Shown here: positions 25,604-34,569 of the stretch, piece by piece
How positions within the stretch are numbered: the stretch's first letter is position 1
Layout of the letters: each line of letters opens with the position of its first letter
From: JAVBPE01 sp031549865
GTDB lineage: Bacteria; Bacillota_I; Bacilli_A; Acholeplasmatales; Anaeroplasmataceae
Length of the DNA stretch: 64,000 bases
NCBI GenBank assembly: GCA_031549865.1
Contig: JAVBPE010000014.1
Span: forward strand, 25,345-89,344
Direction: 5' to 3'
Made by a program: the position numbers and the translations under genes
Notes under the pieces: model-generated
Database searches by the model: none
What the model was told of the DNA's origin: nothing
What the model saw: only the letters and a program-made list of their open reading frames with translations

Positions 25604-25628
25604 AAACATCTGCAAAACACAGATGTTT
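25604..25628 (-). terminator. terminator of the ribosomal superoperon after rplQ
   Basis: Nine-bp stem AAACATCTG/CAGATGTTT. On the minus strand it is followed by TTTTATGC. It starts 9 bp past the rplQ stop. Confidence 0.75.
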
Positions 25629-25636
25629 AATGAATA

Positions 25637-25996
25637 TTATTCTACAAATTCGATAATTGCCATAGGGGCAGAATCTCCACGACGGTAACCTGTTTTAATT
25701 ACACGAGTGTATCCACCATTACGGTTTACAAATTTTGGAGCAATTTCAGAGAATAATTTTTGAATTGCAAAATTACCTTCTTCATCTTTTTCAAAACGAA
25801 CAAATGAAGCAGCTTGACGTCTAGAATGAAGAGTATTAGTCTTACCTAGAGTCACCATTTTATCAGCAAGTCTTTTTAATTCTTTTGCTTTAGTTTCAGT
25901 TGTTTCAATGCGACCATTTAAAATTAAATCTGTAACTAAATCACGAAGTAATGCTTTTCTTTGAGATGCATTACGACGAAGTCTACTATATGCCAT
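25637..25996 (-). CDS. rplQ: 50S ribosomal protein L17
   Basis: 119 residues, standard length. Starts MAYSRLRRNASQRKALLRDL, the L17 N-terminal signature; ends with the conserved YTRVIKTGYRRGDSAPMAIIEF. Last gene of the alpha operon, 21 bp after rpoA and followed by a terminator. L17 sits near the peptide exit tunnel. Confidence 0.97.
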   Translation of the reverse strand: MAYSRLRRNASQRKALLRDLVTDLILNGRIETTETKAKELKRLADKMVTLGKTNTLHSRRQAASFVRFEKDEEGNFAIQKLFSEIAPKFVNRNGGYTRVIKTGYRRGDSAPMAIIEFVE

Positions 25997-26017
25997 GATT
26001 TACGTCCTCCTTCTAGA

Positions 26018-26971
26018 TTAATCTTTCTTGAAGCCAAGATTCATAGCTTCTAATTTTTCTTTGATTTCTTTTAATGATTTACGACCTAAGTTACGAACTT
26101 TCATCATATCTTCTTCACTCTTTGCTGTAAGTTCAGCTACAGTGTTAAGTGCAGCTCTCTTTAAGCAGTTATATGAACGAACTGATAAATCAAGATCATC
26201 AATTGTCATTTCTAACTTACGGTTATGAGAATCATCTTCAAGTTCAATCATGTAATCGCTGTTTGAAGCTTTTTCACTTAATTCAACAACTACATTTAAG
26301 TGTTCGATCATCATTTTAGATGCTATTGCTAATGCTTCTTTAGCGCTTAAAGCTCCGTTTGTCGTAACTTCAATTGATAATTTATCGAATGACGCAACAT
26401 TTTCAACACGAGTCTTTTCAACGTTAAACGCTACATTAGTAATAGGTGTGTAGATTGAATCTATTGCAATAACTCCTACACTCTTGTTATATGCTTTATT
26501 TTTATCAGCGCCAACATATCCAACACCTGAGCGGATTGTTAAGTACATACTTAATTTTCCTCCTGCAGATACTGTAGCAATATGTTGATTAGGATTTACA
26601 ACAATAACTTCATTACTATGAATGATGTCAGCAGCTGTAACTTCTCCTTCACCTTTGTGTATTTCTACTGTTGTTTCAAAGTTAGGGTCTTCTGAATCTA
26701 CAGAAAGAACCACTCTTTTTAAGTTCAGAATAATAGTAATTACGTCTTCAACAACGCCATCTACGTTTTGGAATTCATGTTCTGCTCCATCAATTTTAAC
26801 ATTAACAAATGCAGCTCCTGGTAATGAAGATAACAAAGTTCTTCTTAATGCATTACCAATAGTTATACCAAATCCTCTTTCAAGCGGTGTAATTACGAAC
26901 TTTCCATAATTTCCATTTTGTGATAATTCTTCTACTTGTGTTCTAGGTTTTTCGAATTTTAAATCCTTCAT
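26018..26971 (-). CDS. rpoA: DNA-directed RNA polymerase alpha subunit
   Basis: 317 residues: N-terminal dimerisation/assembly domain (ERGFGITIGNALRRTLLSSL near residue 32) and, after a linker, the C-terminal DNA-binding domain with SVRSYNCLKRAALNTVAEL and RNLGRKSLKEIKEKL. Both helix-hairpin elements that bind UP elements and activators are intact. Placed between rpsK and rplQ, as in all Bacillota. Confidence 0.97.
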   Translation of the reverse strand: MKDLKFEKPRTQVEELSQNGNYGKFVITPLERGFGITIGNALRRTLLSSLPGAAFVNVKIDGAEHEFQNVDGVVEDVITIILNLKRVVLSVDSEDPNFETTVEIHKGEGEVTAADIIHSNEVIVVNPNQHIATVSAGGKLSMYLTIRSGVGYVGADKNKAYNKSVGVIAIDSIYTPITNVAFNVEKTRVENVASFDKLSIEVTTNGALSAKEALAIASKMMIEHLNVVVELSEKASNSDYMIELEDDSHNRKLEMTIDDLDLSVRSYNCLKRAALNTVAELTAKSEEDMMKVRNLGRKSLKEIKEKLEAMNLGFKKD

Positions 26972-27018
26972 AATGGTCCTCCTTCAAATTATAGTACTAA
27001 TTAAATAATTAAAAACTA

Positions 27019-27402
27019 CTATCCGCGTGGGCGTTTTGGTGGACGACAACCGTTATGTGGAACTGGTGTAACATCCTTGATAGCTGTTATTTCAAGACCT
27101 GCAACTTGTAGGGAACGAATTGCAGCTTCTCTACCTTGTCCTGGACCTTTAACTGATACTTCAACCTTTGCAACTCCTGCATCAACTGCAGCCTTAGCAG
27201 CAGCTTCTGAAGCCATTTGTGCAGCAAAAGGAGTTGACTTACGACTACCCTTAAAGCCTAAAGCTCCTGCACTGCACCAAGAAATTACGTTTCCTGTTGG
27301 ATCAGTGATTGTAACGATTGTGTTATTGAAAGTCGAATGAATGTGAGCAACACCAGCTGGTATATTTCTTTTCACACGACGTTTAGTTACTTTACGTGCC
27401 AT
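27019..27402 (-). CDS. rpsK: 30S ribosomal protein S11
   Basis: 127 residues, full length. Conserved segments HIHSTFNNTIVTITD, GFKGSRKSTPFAAQ and the terminal DVTPVPHNGCRPPKRPRG are all present. S11 is part of the platform of the small subunit and contacts the mRNA exit. 14 bp after rpsM. Confidence 0.97.
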   Translation of the reverse strand: MARKVTKRRVKRNIPAGVAHIHSTFNNTIVTITDPTGNVISWCSAGALGFKGSRKSTPFAAQMASEAAAKAAVDAGVAKVEVSVKGPGQGREAAIRSLQVAGLEITAIKDVTPVPHNGCRPPKRPRG

Positions 27403-27416
27403 AATGTTTTACCTCC

Positions 27417-27782
27417 TTATTTTTTCTTATTAGCGATTGTATGTCTTGGACCTTTACGAGTACGTGAATTATTTCTTGTGTTTTGTCCACGAACTGGTAA
27501 TCCCTTACGATGACGAATGCCTCTATAACATCCAATTTCCATTAAACGCTTAATATTTAAGGCTACTTCACGACGAAGGTCACCTTCTACTTTGTATTTT
27601 GCAACTTGACTACGGATGCGGCTAAGTTGATCTTCAGTTAAATCTTTAACACGAACATCTTCACTTACATCAGCAGCTTTTAATATTTGTTTAGCTGTAA
27701 ATTCTCCAATTCCGAATACATATTGTAATGATATTACAACACGCTTTTCTCTTGGGATATCTACTCCTGCAATACGAGCCAT
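27417..27782 (-). CDS. rpsM: 30S ribosomal protein S13
   Basis: 121 residues. MARIAGVDIPREKRVVISL start, central LMEIGCYRGIRHRKGLPVRG and C-terminal TRKGPRHTIANKKK tail that reaches the P-site tRNA. S13 forms part of the subunit bridge at the head. 14 bp downstream of rpmJ. Confidence 0.97.
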   Translation of the reverse strand: MARIAGVDIPREKRVVISLQYVFGIGEFTAKQILKAADVSEDVRVKDLTEDQLSRIRSQVAKYKVEGDLRREVALNIKRLMEIGCYRGIRHRKGLPVRGQNTRNNSRTRKGPRHTIANKKK

Positions 27783-27796
27783 ATTCGTACCTCCTG

Positions 27797-27910
27797 TTAT
27801 CCTTGTCTTTGTTTATGTTTTGGGTTTTCGCAAATTACCATAACACGGCCTTTGCGTTTGATTACTTTGCATTTATCGCAAATTGGTTTTACTGATGGTC
27901 TTACTTTCAT
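27797..27910 (-). CDS. rpmJ: 50S ribosomal protein L36
   Basis: A 37-codon gene. Translation begins MKVRPSVKPICDKCKVIKRK and ends CENPKHKQRQG. The zinc ligands CxxC (C11, C14), C27 and H32 are present, so this is the zinc-binding C+ form. The ribosome site is GGAGG eight bases before the ATG. It lies in the usual infA-rpmJ-rpsM order. Confidence 0.96.
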   Translation of the reverse strand: MKVRPSVKPICDKCKVIKRKGRVMVICENPKHKQRQG

Positions 27911-27930
27911 CTTGCTTACCTCCAATTTTT

Positions 27931-28152
27931 CTACTTATGTCTATAAGTGATACGTCCACGTGTTAAATCGTATGTTGATATTTCAACTGTAACCTTATCA
28001 CCTGGTAAGATGCGTATGTTATTCATACGGATTTTACCAGAAACGTGGGCTAAAACTTGATGTTCATTATTTAATTTTACAATGAACTGTGTGTTAGGTA
28101 GTACTTCAAGTACCTTACCTTCCATTTCAATAACGTCTTCTTTTTTTGCCAT
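27931..28152 (-). CDS. infA: translation initiation factor IF-1
   Basis: 73 residues, the usual 72-73. OB fold with VIEMEGKVLEVLPNTQFIVKL, the VSGKIRMNNIRILPGDKV loop and the terminal LTRGRITYRHK. It binds the A site during initiation. 13 bp after map and 20 bp before rpmJ. Confidence 0.97.
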   Translation of the reverse strand: MAKKEDVIEMEGKVLEVLPNTQFIVKLNNEHQVLAHVSGKIRMNNIRILPGDKVTVEISTYDLTRGRITYRHK

Positions 28153-28165
28153 AATGAGCCTCCTA

Positions 28166-28915
28166 TCAAAGTGTTGTCAAAATTTCATAGCCGTTTTCGC
28201 GAACGACAATGGAATGTTCGAAGTGCGCACTTTTTTTATGATCTTGTGTGACTGTTGTCCAACCGTCTTTTAACACTTTGATCTTCTTAGTACCGGCATT
28301 CACCATTGGTTCAATCGCTACCGTCATTCCAGCTTTTAAAATTGGTCCATGTCCAGGGATTCCATAATTTGGAACAGGTGGATCCTCATGAAGAGCTCTA
28401 CCTAAGCCATGACCCGTAAATTCTTCAACTACACCATAAGAAAATGAGTTAACATAATCTCCTATTGCAGCTGAAATATCGCTTAAATGAACACCAGCTT
28501 TTACTTTACTAAGTCCAATATATAATGCTTCACGAGTTACATCTAAAAGATGTTGATCTTCTTCATTAACTACGCCTACAGCATAACTCCATGCAGAATC
28601 TCCGTGATAGCCTTTATAACAAGCTCCTATATCGATTGAGAATATATCTCCTTCTTTAAGAATCTTTGTTTTGCTTGGAAAACCGTGAATTACTACATCA
28701 TTAACAGAAGCGCAAGTTGCAGACGGAAAGCCACCATAGCCTTTAAAAGAAGGTGTCGCTCCATTTTCACGAATTATATTTTCGCAAATTTGATCAAGCT
28801 CCCAAGTGCTAACACCTGGTTTAACTTCTTTTTTCATAGCTTCATGACATAACGCAACAATTCTTCCTGCTTCTTTCATTAATGTAATTTCACGCTCAGA
28901 TTTGATTGTAATCAT
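28166..28915 (-). CDS. map: methionine aminopeptidase, type I
   Basis: 249 residues, type Ia, without N-terminal extension. Metal ligands are recognisable: two Asp in IFSIDIGACYKGYHGDSAW, His in EEFTGHGLGRALHEDP, Glu in VAIEPMV and Glu in AHFEHSIVV. It removes initiator methionine from nascent proteins. Between adk (3 bp gap) and infA, the standard spc-operon place. Confidence 0.97.
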   Translation of the reverse strand: MITIKSEREITLMKEAGRIVALCHEAMKKEVKPGVSTWELDQICENIIRENGATPSFKGYGGFPSATCASVNDVVIHGFPSKTKILKEGDIFSIDIGACYKGYHGDSAWSYAVGVVNEEDQHLLDVTREALYIGLSKVKAGVHLSDISAAIGDYVNSFSYGVVEEFTGHGLGRALHEDPPVPNYGIPGHGPILKAGMTVAIEPMVNAGTKKIKVLKDGWTTVTQDHKKSAHFEHSIVVRENGYEILTTL

Positions 28916-28918
28916 ATA

Positions 28919-29563
28919 TTATTCACCTAAAGCAATTTTTATGTCATTAAACACTTTTTCAAATGTTTGATCACCGTTAACTGTTTTAAGTAAGTTTTGT
29001 TTTTCATAATAAGCTAATAATGGTTGAGTATTTGCATCATATACAGCTAAACGATTTTCAGCAGTTGCTGCTGTATCATCAGCTCTTTGAATTAATTGTG
29101 AGCCACAATTATCACAAATTCCTTCATTCTTAGGTTTATTAAATTCAACATGATATGTTGCACCGCAAGTTTTACAAACACGGCGGCCAACCATACGTCT
29201 TACTAATATTTCTTTAGCTACATTTACATCAAGTACTGCATCTAATTTCATATTGTTTTCATCTAGTATTTTATCTAATTCAGCTGATTGTTGAATTGTT
29301 CTTGGATATCCATCTAGTAAAAATCCATTTTTACAATCATCTTCAAGTAGACGTTCTTTCACAATACCATTTGTTACTTCATCTGGAACTAAGGCTCCCT
29401 TTTCCATATAGCTTTTGGCTAAAAGTCCAAGTTCTGTTCCATTCTTCATTGCTTGGCGGAACATATCTCCAGTTGAAATATGAGGAATATTATAATAATC
29501 CTTAATATTTACAGCTTGAGTACCTTTTCCTGCTCCAGGTCTGCCCATAATTAATAATCTCAT
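28919..29563 (-). CDS. adk: adenylate kinase
   Basis: 214 residues, long-LID form. P-loop GRPGAGKGTQ (residues 7-16), AMP-site HISTGDMFRQA and LDGYPRT, and a zinc-binding LID with CKTCG and CDNCG. The Cys4 LID is typical of Gram-positive enzymes. It interconverts ATP, AMP and ADP. 18 bp after secY. Confidence 0.97.
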   Translation of the reverse strand: MRLLIMGRPGAGKGTQAVNIKDYYNIPHISTGDMFRQAMKNGTELGLLAKSYMEKGALVPDEVTNGIVKERLLEDDCKNGFLLDGYPRTIQQSAELDKILDENNMKLDAVLDVNVAKEILVRRMVGRRVCKTCGATYHVEFNKPKNEGICDNCGSQLIQRADDTAATAENRLAVYDANTQPLLAYYEKQNLLKTVNGDQTFEKVFNDIKIALGE

Positions 29564-29580
29564 GAAATTTATCCTTCCAA

Positions 29581-30894
29581 TTAATCCAAGAATCCCTTAT
29601 ATTCTTTAGTTTCTGAATCAGTTTCTAATTGCTTAGCAGTTTCGATCGCTACTCCAACTAAGATAATCAATGAAGTTCCTCCAATTGTAATAACTGAAGC
29701 TTCACTGCTTGTAAAACCAAAACATTTAGATACGATAACTGGTACAAGTGCTAATATAACTAAATATGTAGCTCCAATTAATGTAATTCTAAATAACATA
29801 CGAGACAATTGTGCTTTTGTTTCTTCACCAGGACGATATCCAGGAATAAACGCGTTTTGTTTATCTAAATTATCACTAATCTTATCAGGATCAACTACTA
29901 AGAATGAATAGAAGAAACTGAAGAAGAAAATTAATAATACATAAATAGCGATACCAATAGGTTCTCTACTAGAGAATATTTGATTAAACCAGTAAGCTGT
30001 TTGGCTTGTAGTTGTTGTTAATCCTAACATCCCGATAATTGTAAGTGGAATACTTAAAATTGTTGATGCGAAGATTACTGGGATTACACCAGCACTATTT
30101 AATTTTACTGGAATATCAGAATTTGAATTAGCTTGACGATTTGCATATTGCACTGGAATTTTACGTTTTGCACCTTCAAAGAAGACAACACCTAAAATCA
30201 TAAGAATATATAAAACAATAACTAATATAAATAATGTAATATTACCAGCAGACGCTAATCCGTTAGCAATGTATTTATTATATAATGTTGAAAACATGCT
30301 TGGAATACTTGAAATGATACCAGCACAGATAATCATTGATGATCCGTTACCAGCTCCATGACGAGTAATTAAATCAGCTAGCCACATTGTAAATGCAGAA
30401 CCTGCAGTAACAACAATAGCCATATAAACATAGAACAACCAGTATAAATCTTTATCTTTTAATGCACTTGCGATTAAGACATTTTCAGGTCTAGAACCAA
30501 GTCCAAATAATAAAGCTAAAGCTTGAACTAAAGCTAAAACAACAGTAACATATCTTGTATATCTATTGATTTTTTCTTTACCAGCTTCACCTTGTTCTGA
30601 TAATTCTTTTAACTTTGGCACTAACATTTGTAACATTTGTACAATGATAGAAGCCGTAATATATGGGGAAATACCTAAAGCTAATATTGAAAAGTTAGAT
30701 AATCCGCCTCCACTGAATGCATTTAAAATTGATAGAAAATCGTTACTAGCGATTTGTTCTTTAATTGCAACAGTATCAATCATTGGTATTGGAATATAAG
30801 TTCCAATTTTAAATACTAACAAAATTAAGAACGTAAAAATAATCTTTAATACTATTTCTTTACTACTAAAAATCTTTTTAAGTTTGTTTAGCAT
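29581..30894 (-). CDS. secY: preprotein translocase channel subunit SecY
   Basis: 437 residues with about ten membrane segments. Plug and pore features follow the family: FKIGTYIPIPMID in the first span, FSGGGLSNFSILALGISPYI, and the cytoplasmic ADLITRHGAGNGSSMI and PGYRPGEET loops that contact SecA and the ribosome. Begins directly after the rplO stop. Confidence 0.97.
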   Translation of the reverse strand: MLNKLKKIFSSKEIVLKIIFTFLILLVFKIGTYIPIPMIDTVAIKEQIASNDFLSILNAFSGGGLSNFSILALGISPYITASIIVQMLQMLVPKLKELSEQGEAGKEKINRYTRYVTVVLALVQALALLFGLGSRPENVLIASALKDKDLYWLFYVYMAIVVTAGSAFTMWLADLITRHGAGNGSSMIICAGIISSIPSMFSTLYNKYIANGLASAGNITLFILVIVLYILMILGVVFFEGAKRKIPVQYANRQANSNSDIPVKLNSAGVIPVIFASTILSIPLTIIGMLGLTTTTSQTAYWFNQIFSSREPIGIAIYVLLIFFFSFFYSFLVVDPDKISDNLDKQNAFIPGYRPGEETKAQLSRMLFRITLIGATYLVILALVPVIVSKCFGFTSSEASVITIGGTSLIILVGVAIETAKQLETDSETKEYKGFLD

Positions 30895-31332
30895 TTAAAT
30901 CACCTCAACAGATCCACCAAGAGCAACAATTGCTTCTTGCGCTTTAGCAGAGAACTTGTGAGCTTTAACTGTTAATTTCTTTTCTAAATTACCATCAGCT
31001 AGAATTTTAATACCGTCATTAACTTTTTTAACTAATCCACTTGCGATTAATTCTTCTGGAGTAACTACTGCTCCGTCTTCAAATATGTTTAATTGTTCTA
31101 AATTAACAACTGCATATTCTTTACGATTAACGTTATTAAATCCTCTCTTTGGCAAACGTTGGAATAAAGGTAATTGTCCTCCTTCAAATCCTGGACGAAC
31201 TCCTCCGCCTGAACGTGAATTTTGACCTTTTGTTCCGCGCCCAGCAGTTTTGCCTAAACCACTACCTTGTCCGCGTCCAACGCGTTTCTTAGCGTGTCTT
31301 GCACCTTCAACTGGTTTTAACTCATTTAACAT
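30895..31332 (-). CDS. rplO: 50S ribosomal protein L15
   Basis: 145 residues. Glycine-rich N-terminal tail (KRVGRGQGSGLGKTAGRGTKGQ) and PLFQRLPKRGF motif; C-terminal globular part ends with the AQEAIVALGGSVEVI element. No gap before secY. L15 is a late core assembly protein of the 50S. Confidence 0.97.
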   Translation of the reverse strand: MLNELKPVEGARHAKKRVGRGQGSGLGKTAGRGTKGQNSRSGGGVRPGFEGGQLPLFQRLPKRGFNNVNRKEYAVVNLEQLNIFEDGAVVTPEELIASGLVKKVNDGIKILADGNLEKKLTVKAHKFSAKAQEAIVALGGSVEVI

Positions 31333-31346
31333 AGTAAGGCACCTCC

Positions 31347-31529
31347 TTATTCTTTTTCAACTATTTGAACCTTTACCATATGTGCTATAGTAATGATCAT
31401 ACCTTTTATTGCTTCATTTTCTTCTTTCACTACAACTTGGCCAATTTTAGTTAGGCCTAAAGCTTTTGCAGTTTTAGCTTGGTTAGGTTTACGACCAATT
31501 AAGCTTTTTGTTAATGTTATTTGATACAT
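31347..31529 (-). CDS. rpmD: 50S ribosomal protein L30
   Basis: 60 residues from the ATG at 31529 (MYQITLTKSLIGRKPNQAKT). An in-frame GTG three codons upstream exists, but the AAGGTG ribosome site overlaps that GTG and sits six bases before this ATG, so the ATG is chosen. The length then equals the usual 59-60. Located between rpsE and rplO. Confidence 0.95.
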   Translation of the reverse strand: MYQITLTKSLIGRKPNQAKTAKALGLTKIGQVVVKEENEAIKGMIITIAHMVKVQIVEKE

Positions 31530-31539
31530 ATTCTTCACC

Positions 31540-32043
31540 TTACCCTAAAATTTCTTCTACAGTTTTTCCACGGCGAGCCGCTACTTTTTCAACTGTTTGT
31601 AAGCTCTTTAAGCCTTCAACAGTAGCTCTAACAACGTTAATTGGAGTTGCAGAACCTAATGATTTTGATAATATATCACCGATACCAGCTAATTCAACTA
31701 CAGCACGAACTGGTCCTCCAGCGATAACTCCTGTACCTTCAGAAGCAGGTCTTAAAACTACACGACCAGCACCATATACACCAGTTACGATATGAGGAAT
31801 TGTTGTTCTTACAGTTGGTACGAAAATCATATTCTTTTTTGCATTTTCGATTGCTTTTTTGATAGCATCAGGTACTTCAGCAGCTTTTCCGCTTCCGAAT
31901 CCAACATTTCCTTTTTTGTCTCCAACTACTACTAAAGCAGCGAAACGGAAACGTCTTCCACCTTTAACAACCTTAGTTACGCGGTTAATTGTAACTACAC
32001 GTTCTTCAAACTCAGATTGTTCAATTTCTTTATCTTGACGCAT
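31540..32043 (-). CDS. rpsE: 30S ribosomal protein S5
   Basis: 167 residues. N-terminal double-stranded RNA-binding fold (VTINRVTKVVKGGRRFRFAALVVVGD) with the fidelity loop, then GVIAGGPVRAVVELAGIGD in the C-terminal domain. Full length. 13 bp after rplR. Confidence 0.97.
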   Translation of the reverse strand: MRQDKEIEQSEFEERVVTINRVTKVVKGGRRFRFAALVVVGDKKGNVGFGSGKAAEVPDAIKKAIENAKKNMIFVPTVRTTIPHIVTGVYGAGRVVLRPASEGTGVIAGGPVRAVVELAGIGDILSKSLGSATPINVVRATVEGLKSLQTVEKVAARRGKTVEEILG

Positions 32044-32056
32044 GTAAAGTCCTCCT

Positions 32057-32419
32057 TTAGAATTCTAAGCCAGCTGCTCTAGCAGCATCAGCTAATGCTT
32101 TAACGCGTCCATGGTATAAATAACCTCCGCGATCAAATACAACATTTTTAACGTTTAAAGCGATTGCACGTTTTGCAATTAATGTTCCAACAGCAGTAGC
32201 TGCATTAACATTTGAACCGTTTGATAGGTTTAGTTCTTTTTCTAGTGAAGAAGCACTGCATAATGTTATTCCTTCAACATCGTTGATTAATTGAACATAA
32301 ATTTGAGAATTTGAACGGAAAACATTTAAACGTGGTTTTTCAGATGTTCCTGAAATGTTTTGACGAATGCGTAAATGTCTTTTTTGACGTGTAGCATTTT
32401 TAGAAACTTTATTAATCAT
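32057..32419 (-). CDS. rplR: 50S ribosomal protein L18
   Basis: 120 residues. Basic start (MINKVSKNATRQKRHLRIRQ), GTSEKPRLNVFRSN motif and C-terminal NVVFDRGGYLYHGRVKALAD, which bind 5S rRNA with L5. Typical length and place. Confidence 0.97.
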   Translation of the reverse strand: MINKVSKNATRQKRHLRIRQNISGTSEKPRLNVFRSNSQIYVQLINDVEGITLCSASSLEKELNLSNGSNVNAATAVGTLIAKRAIALNVKNVVFDRGGYLYHGRVKALADAARAAGLEF

Positions 32420-32439
32420 TTTACAAGTACTCCTTTCTA

Positions 32440-32982
32440 TTATTTCTTAGCAGTTTTACCTTCTTTACGACGAACAACTTCATCGCTATAACGAATACCT
32501 TTTCCAAGATATGGTTCAGGTTTACGAATAGCACGAATGTTTGCCGCAAATTGGCCAACTGCACTCTTATCATATCCAGAAATAATTACAATTGTATTTT
32601 TTGGTAATTCAACCGTTAATCCTTCTGGTATGTCTAATTCCACATTGTTTGAGTAACCAGCTGATACTACAAGTTTTCTTCCTTGTAAAGCAGCACGGTA
32701 TCCTACACCAATGATGTCTAATTGTTTTTTGAATCCTTCTGATACACCAACAATCATATTTGATAGAACAGCTCTAGTTGTTCCATGCATCATCTTAATT
32801 GTTTTTTCATCATTAGGACGTTTAACTACTACTTGTGTTGGTTCAACACTAATTGTAAGTTCATTATTGAATTGAAAGCTTAATTCACCTTTAGGTCCTT
32901 TAACTGTTACGAAGTTTCCTTCACTAACATTTACTGTAACACCAGCAGGTAAATTGATAACTTTATTACCAATACGTGACAT
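32440..32982 (-). CDS. rplF: 50S ribosomal protein L6
   Basis: 180 residues, two homologous alpha/beta domains. Opens MSRIGNKVINLPAGVTVNV; C-terminal signature PEPYLGKGIRYSDEVVRRKEGK. It lies near the GTPase-associated centre. 23 bp after rpsH. Confidence 0.97.
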   Translation of the reverse strand: MSRIGNKVINLPAGVTVNVSEGNFVTVKGPKGELSFQFNNELTISVEPTQVVVKRPNDEKTIKMMHGTTRAVLSNMIVGVSEGFKKQLDIIGVGYRAALQGRKLVVSAGYSNNVELDIPEGLTVELPKNTIVIISGYDKSAVGQFAANIRAIRKPEPYLGKGIRYSDEVVRRKEGKTAKK

Positions 32983-33004
32983 TTAAAACACCTCCTGTTT
33001 TTTT

Positions 33005-33397
33005 CTACCAAATATAAGCCATTACTTCTCCGCCGATATTTAACTTACGAGCATCTTTATCTGTCATTACACCTTTTGAAGTTGAAATGATTGCTACACC
33101 TAAACCATTTAATACTTTAGGAAGTTCATCAGCTGGAGCATATACTTTAAGACCTGGCTTGCTAATTCTCTTTAGTCCATTAATAACTTTTTCGTTATTT
33201 TCAGTATATTTTAAAGTTACTGTTGTAACACTCTTTTTATCTTTTGTTACTGTCTTGAAATCAATAATGAATCCTTCGCTCTTTAAAACTTCTAACATAG
33301 CAGTTTTAATTTTAGAAGCTGGCATTTCTACTGTTTCATGACGCATAGCATTCGCATTTCTAATGCGAGTAAGCATATCCGCAATTGGATCTGTCAT
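33005..33397 (-). CDS. rpsH: 30S ribosomal protein S8
   Basis: 130 residues. N-terminal MTDPIADMLTRIRNANAMRH and C-terminal STSKGVMTDKDARKLNIGGEVMAYIW match S8, which binds the central domain of 16S rRNA and in many bacteria represses the spc operon. 45 bp after rpsN. Confidence 0.97.
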   Translation of the reverse strand: MTDPIADMLTRIRNANAMRHETVEMPASKIKTAMLEVLKSEGFIIDFKTVTKDKKSVTTVTLKYTENNEKVINGLKRISKPGLKVYAPADELPKVLNGLGVAIISTSKGVMTDKDARKLNIGGEVMAYIW

Positions 33398-33441
33398 TGT
33401 TTCTTCCTCCTTCCAAATTGGAAAAATTATTTTCTTTTATA

Positions 33442-33627
33442 TTACCAACTAGCTTTTTTAACACCAGGAATTTGGCCTTTATACGCTAATTCGCGGAAAC
33501 AAACACGGCATAATTTGAATTTTCCGATTACAGCATGTGGACGTCCACAACGTTCACAACGTGTATATTCACGAGCGCTATATTTAGGCTTTCTATGGTT
33601 TTTCGCTATCATTGATTTTTTTGCCAT
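33442..33627 (-). CDS. rpsN: 30S ribosomal protein S14, zinc-binding short form
   Basis: 61 residues: the zinc-containing type (rpsZ) with ligands in CERCGRPH and CRVCFRELAY. Ends KGQIPGVKKASW. No zinc-free paralogue is seen in the window. Standard place between rplE and rpsH. Confidence 0.96.
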   Translation of the reverse strand: MAKKSMIAKNHRKPKYSAREYTRCERCGRPHAVIGKFKLCRVCFRELAYKGQIPGVKKASW

Positions 33628-33645
33628 AAAATTTTATTTCCTTTC

Positions 33646-34185
33646 TTACTTTTTAAGTGGCATACCTATTAATTGTAATAAAGTACGTCCTTCTTCGTCA
33701 GTATTTGCTGTAGTAACAATTACTATATCCATACCGCGAACTTTTTTCACCTTTTCAAAACTGATTTCAGGGAAAATTAATTGTTCCTTTACACCTAATG
33801 TGTAATTTCCTCTACCATCAAATGCATTTGCATTAACACCATGGAAATCACGTACACGAGGTAAGGCAATAGAAACTAACTTATCTAAGAATTCGTACAT
33901 ACGTTCTCCTCTTAGAGTTACTTTACAACCAATTGGCATACCTTCACGTAATTTGAAGTTGGCAATTGATTTCTTTGCTTTAGTTATAACTGGTTTTTGA
34001 CCAGCGATTAAAGTTAATTCTTCAACTGCATCATCTAATACTTTAGAGTTTGCGGCTGCATCACCAACACCCATGTTGATTATTATTTTTTCAATCTTTG
34101 GTATTTGCATTGTTGAGGCATAATTGAATTTCTTCGCCAATTCTGCACGAACAGAATTTTGATATTTTTCTTGTAAACGATTCAT
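33646..34185 (-). CDS. rplE: 50S ribosomal protein L5
   Basis: 179 residues. IEKIIINMGVGDA near residue 30, KPVITKAKKSIANFKLREGMPIG and C-terminal RGMDIVIVTTANTDEEGRTLL. It binds 5S rRNA and contacts the P-site tRNA. 28 bp after rplX. Confidence 0.97.
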   Translation of the reverse strand: MNRLQEKYQNSVRAELAKKFNYASTMQIPKIEKIIINMGVGDAAANSKVLDDAVEELTLIAGQKPVITKAKKSIANFKLREGMPIGCKVTLRGERMYEFLDKLVSIALPRVRDFHGVNANAFDGRGNYTLGVKEQLIFPEISFEKVKKVRGMDIVIVTTANTDEEGRTLLQLIGMPLKK

Positions 34186-34213
34186 ATTATCTGTTTACCT
34201 CCTCTCAAGTAGA

Positions 34214-34555
34214 TTATTTAAATTCGTAACCAGACTTTTTAGATACTCTGATTTTATTGCCTTTTTCATCGATTTTAATGAATGTACGGCAAGGTTTATT
34301 AGTTTTTGGATCTAATAACATAACGTTACTAGCATCAATTGGAGCTTCTTTTTCAACAATAGAACCATTTGTGTTTTGTTGAGTTGGCTTTTGATGTTTT
34401 TTAACAATGTTAACACCTTCAACTAAAACTTTGTTTTCTTTTGGATAAACAGCGATAACTTTTGCAGTTTTTGCAATTTTATTGCCTTTTTTATCTTTAG
34501 TATATTTATCTTTTCCAGTAATAACTACTACTGTATCTCCAGCTTTAATTTGCAT
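34214..34555 (-). CDS. rplX: 50S ribosomal protein L24
   Basis: 113 residues with the KOW motif near the start (AGDTVVVITGKDK) and GVNIVKKHQKP. Slightly longer than the usual ~103 because of a KDKKGNKIAKTA insert between the first strands. It initiates 50S assembly. Confidence 0.96.
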   Translation of the reverse strand: MQIKAGDTVVVITGKDKYTKDKKGNKIAKTAKVIAVYPKENKVLVEGVNIVKKHQKPTQQNTNGSIVEKEAPIDASNVMLLDPKTNKPCRTFIKIDEKGNKIRVSKKSGYEFK

Positions 34556-34569
34556 CTATGTGCACCTCC

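Noticed and set aside
33338..33805. Plus-strand open frame of 155 codons across rpsH-rpsN-rplE
   Set aside because: Antisense to three certain ribosomal protein genes, no ribosome site, no family.
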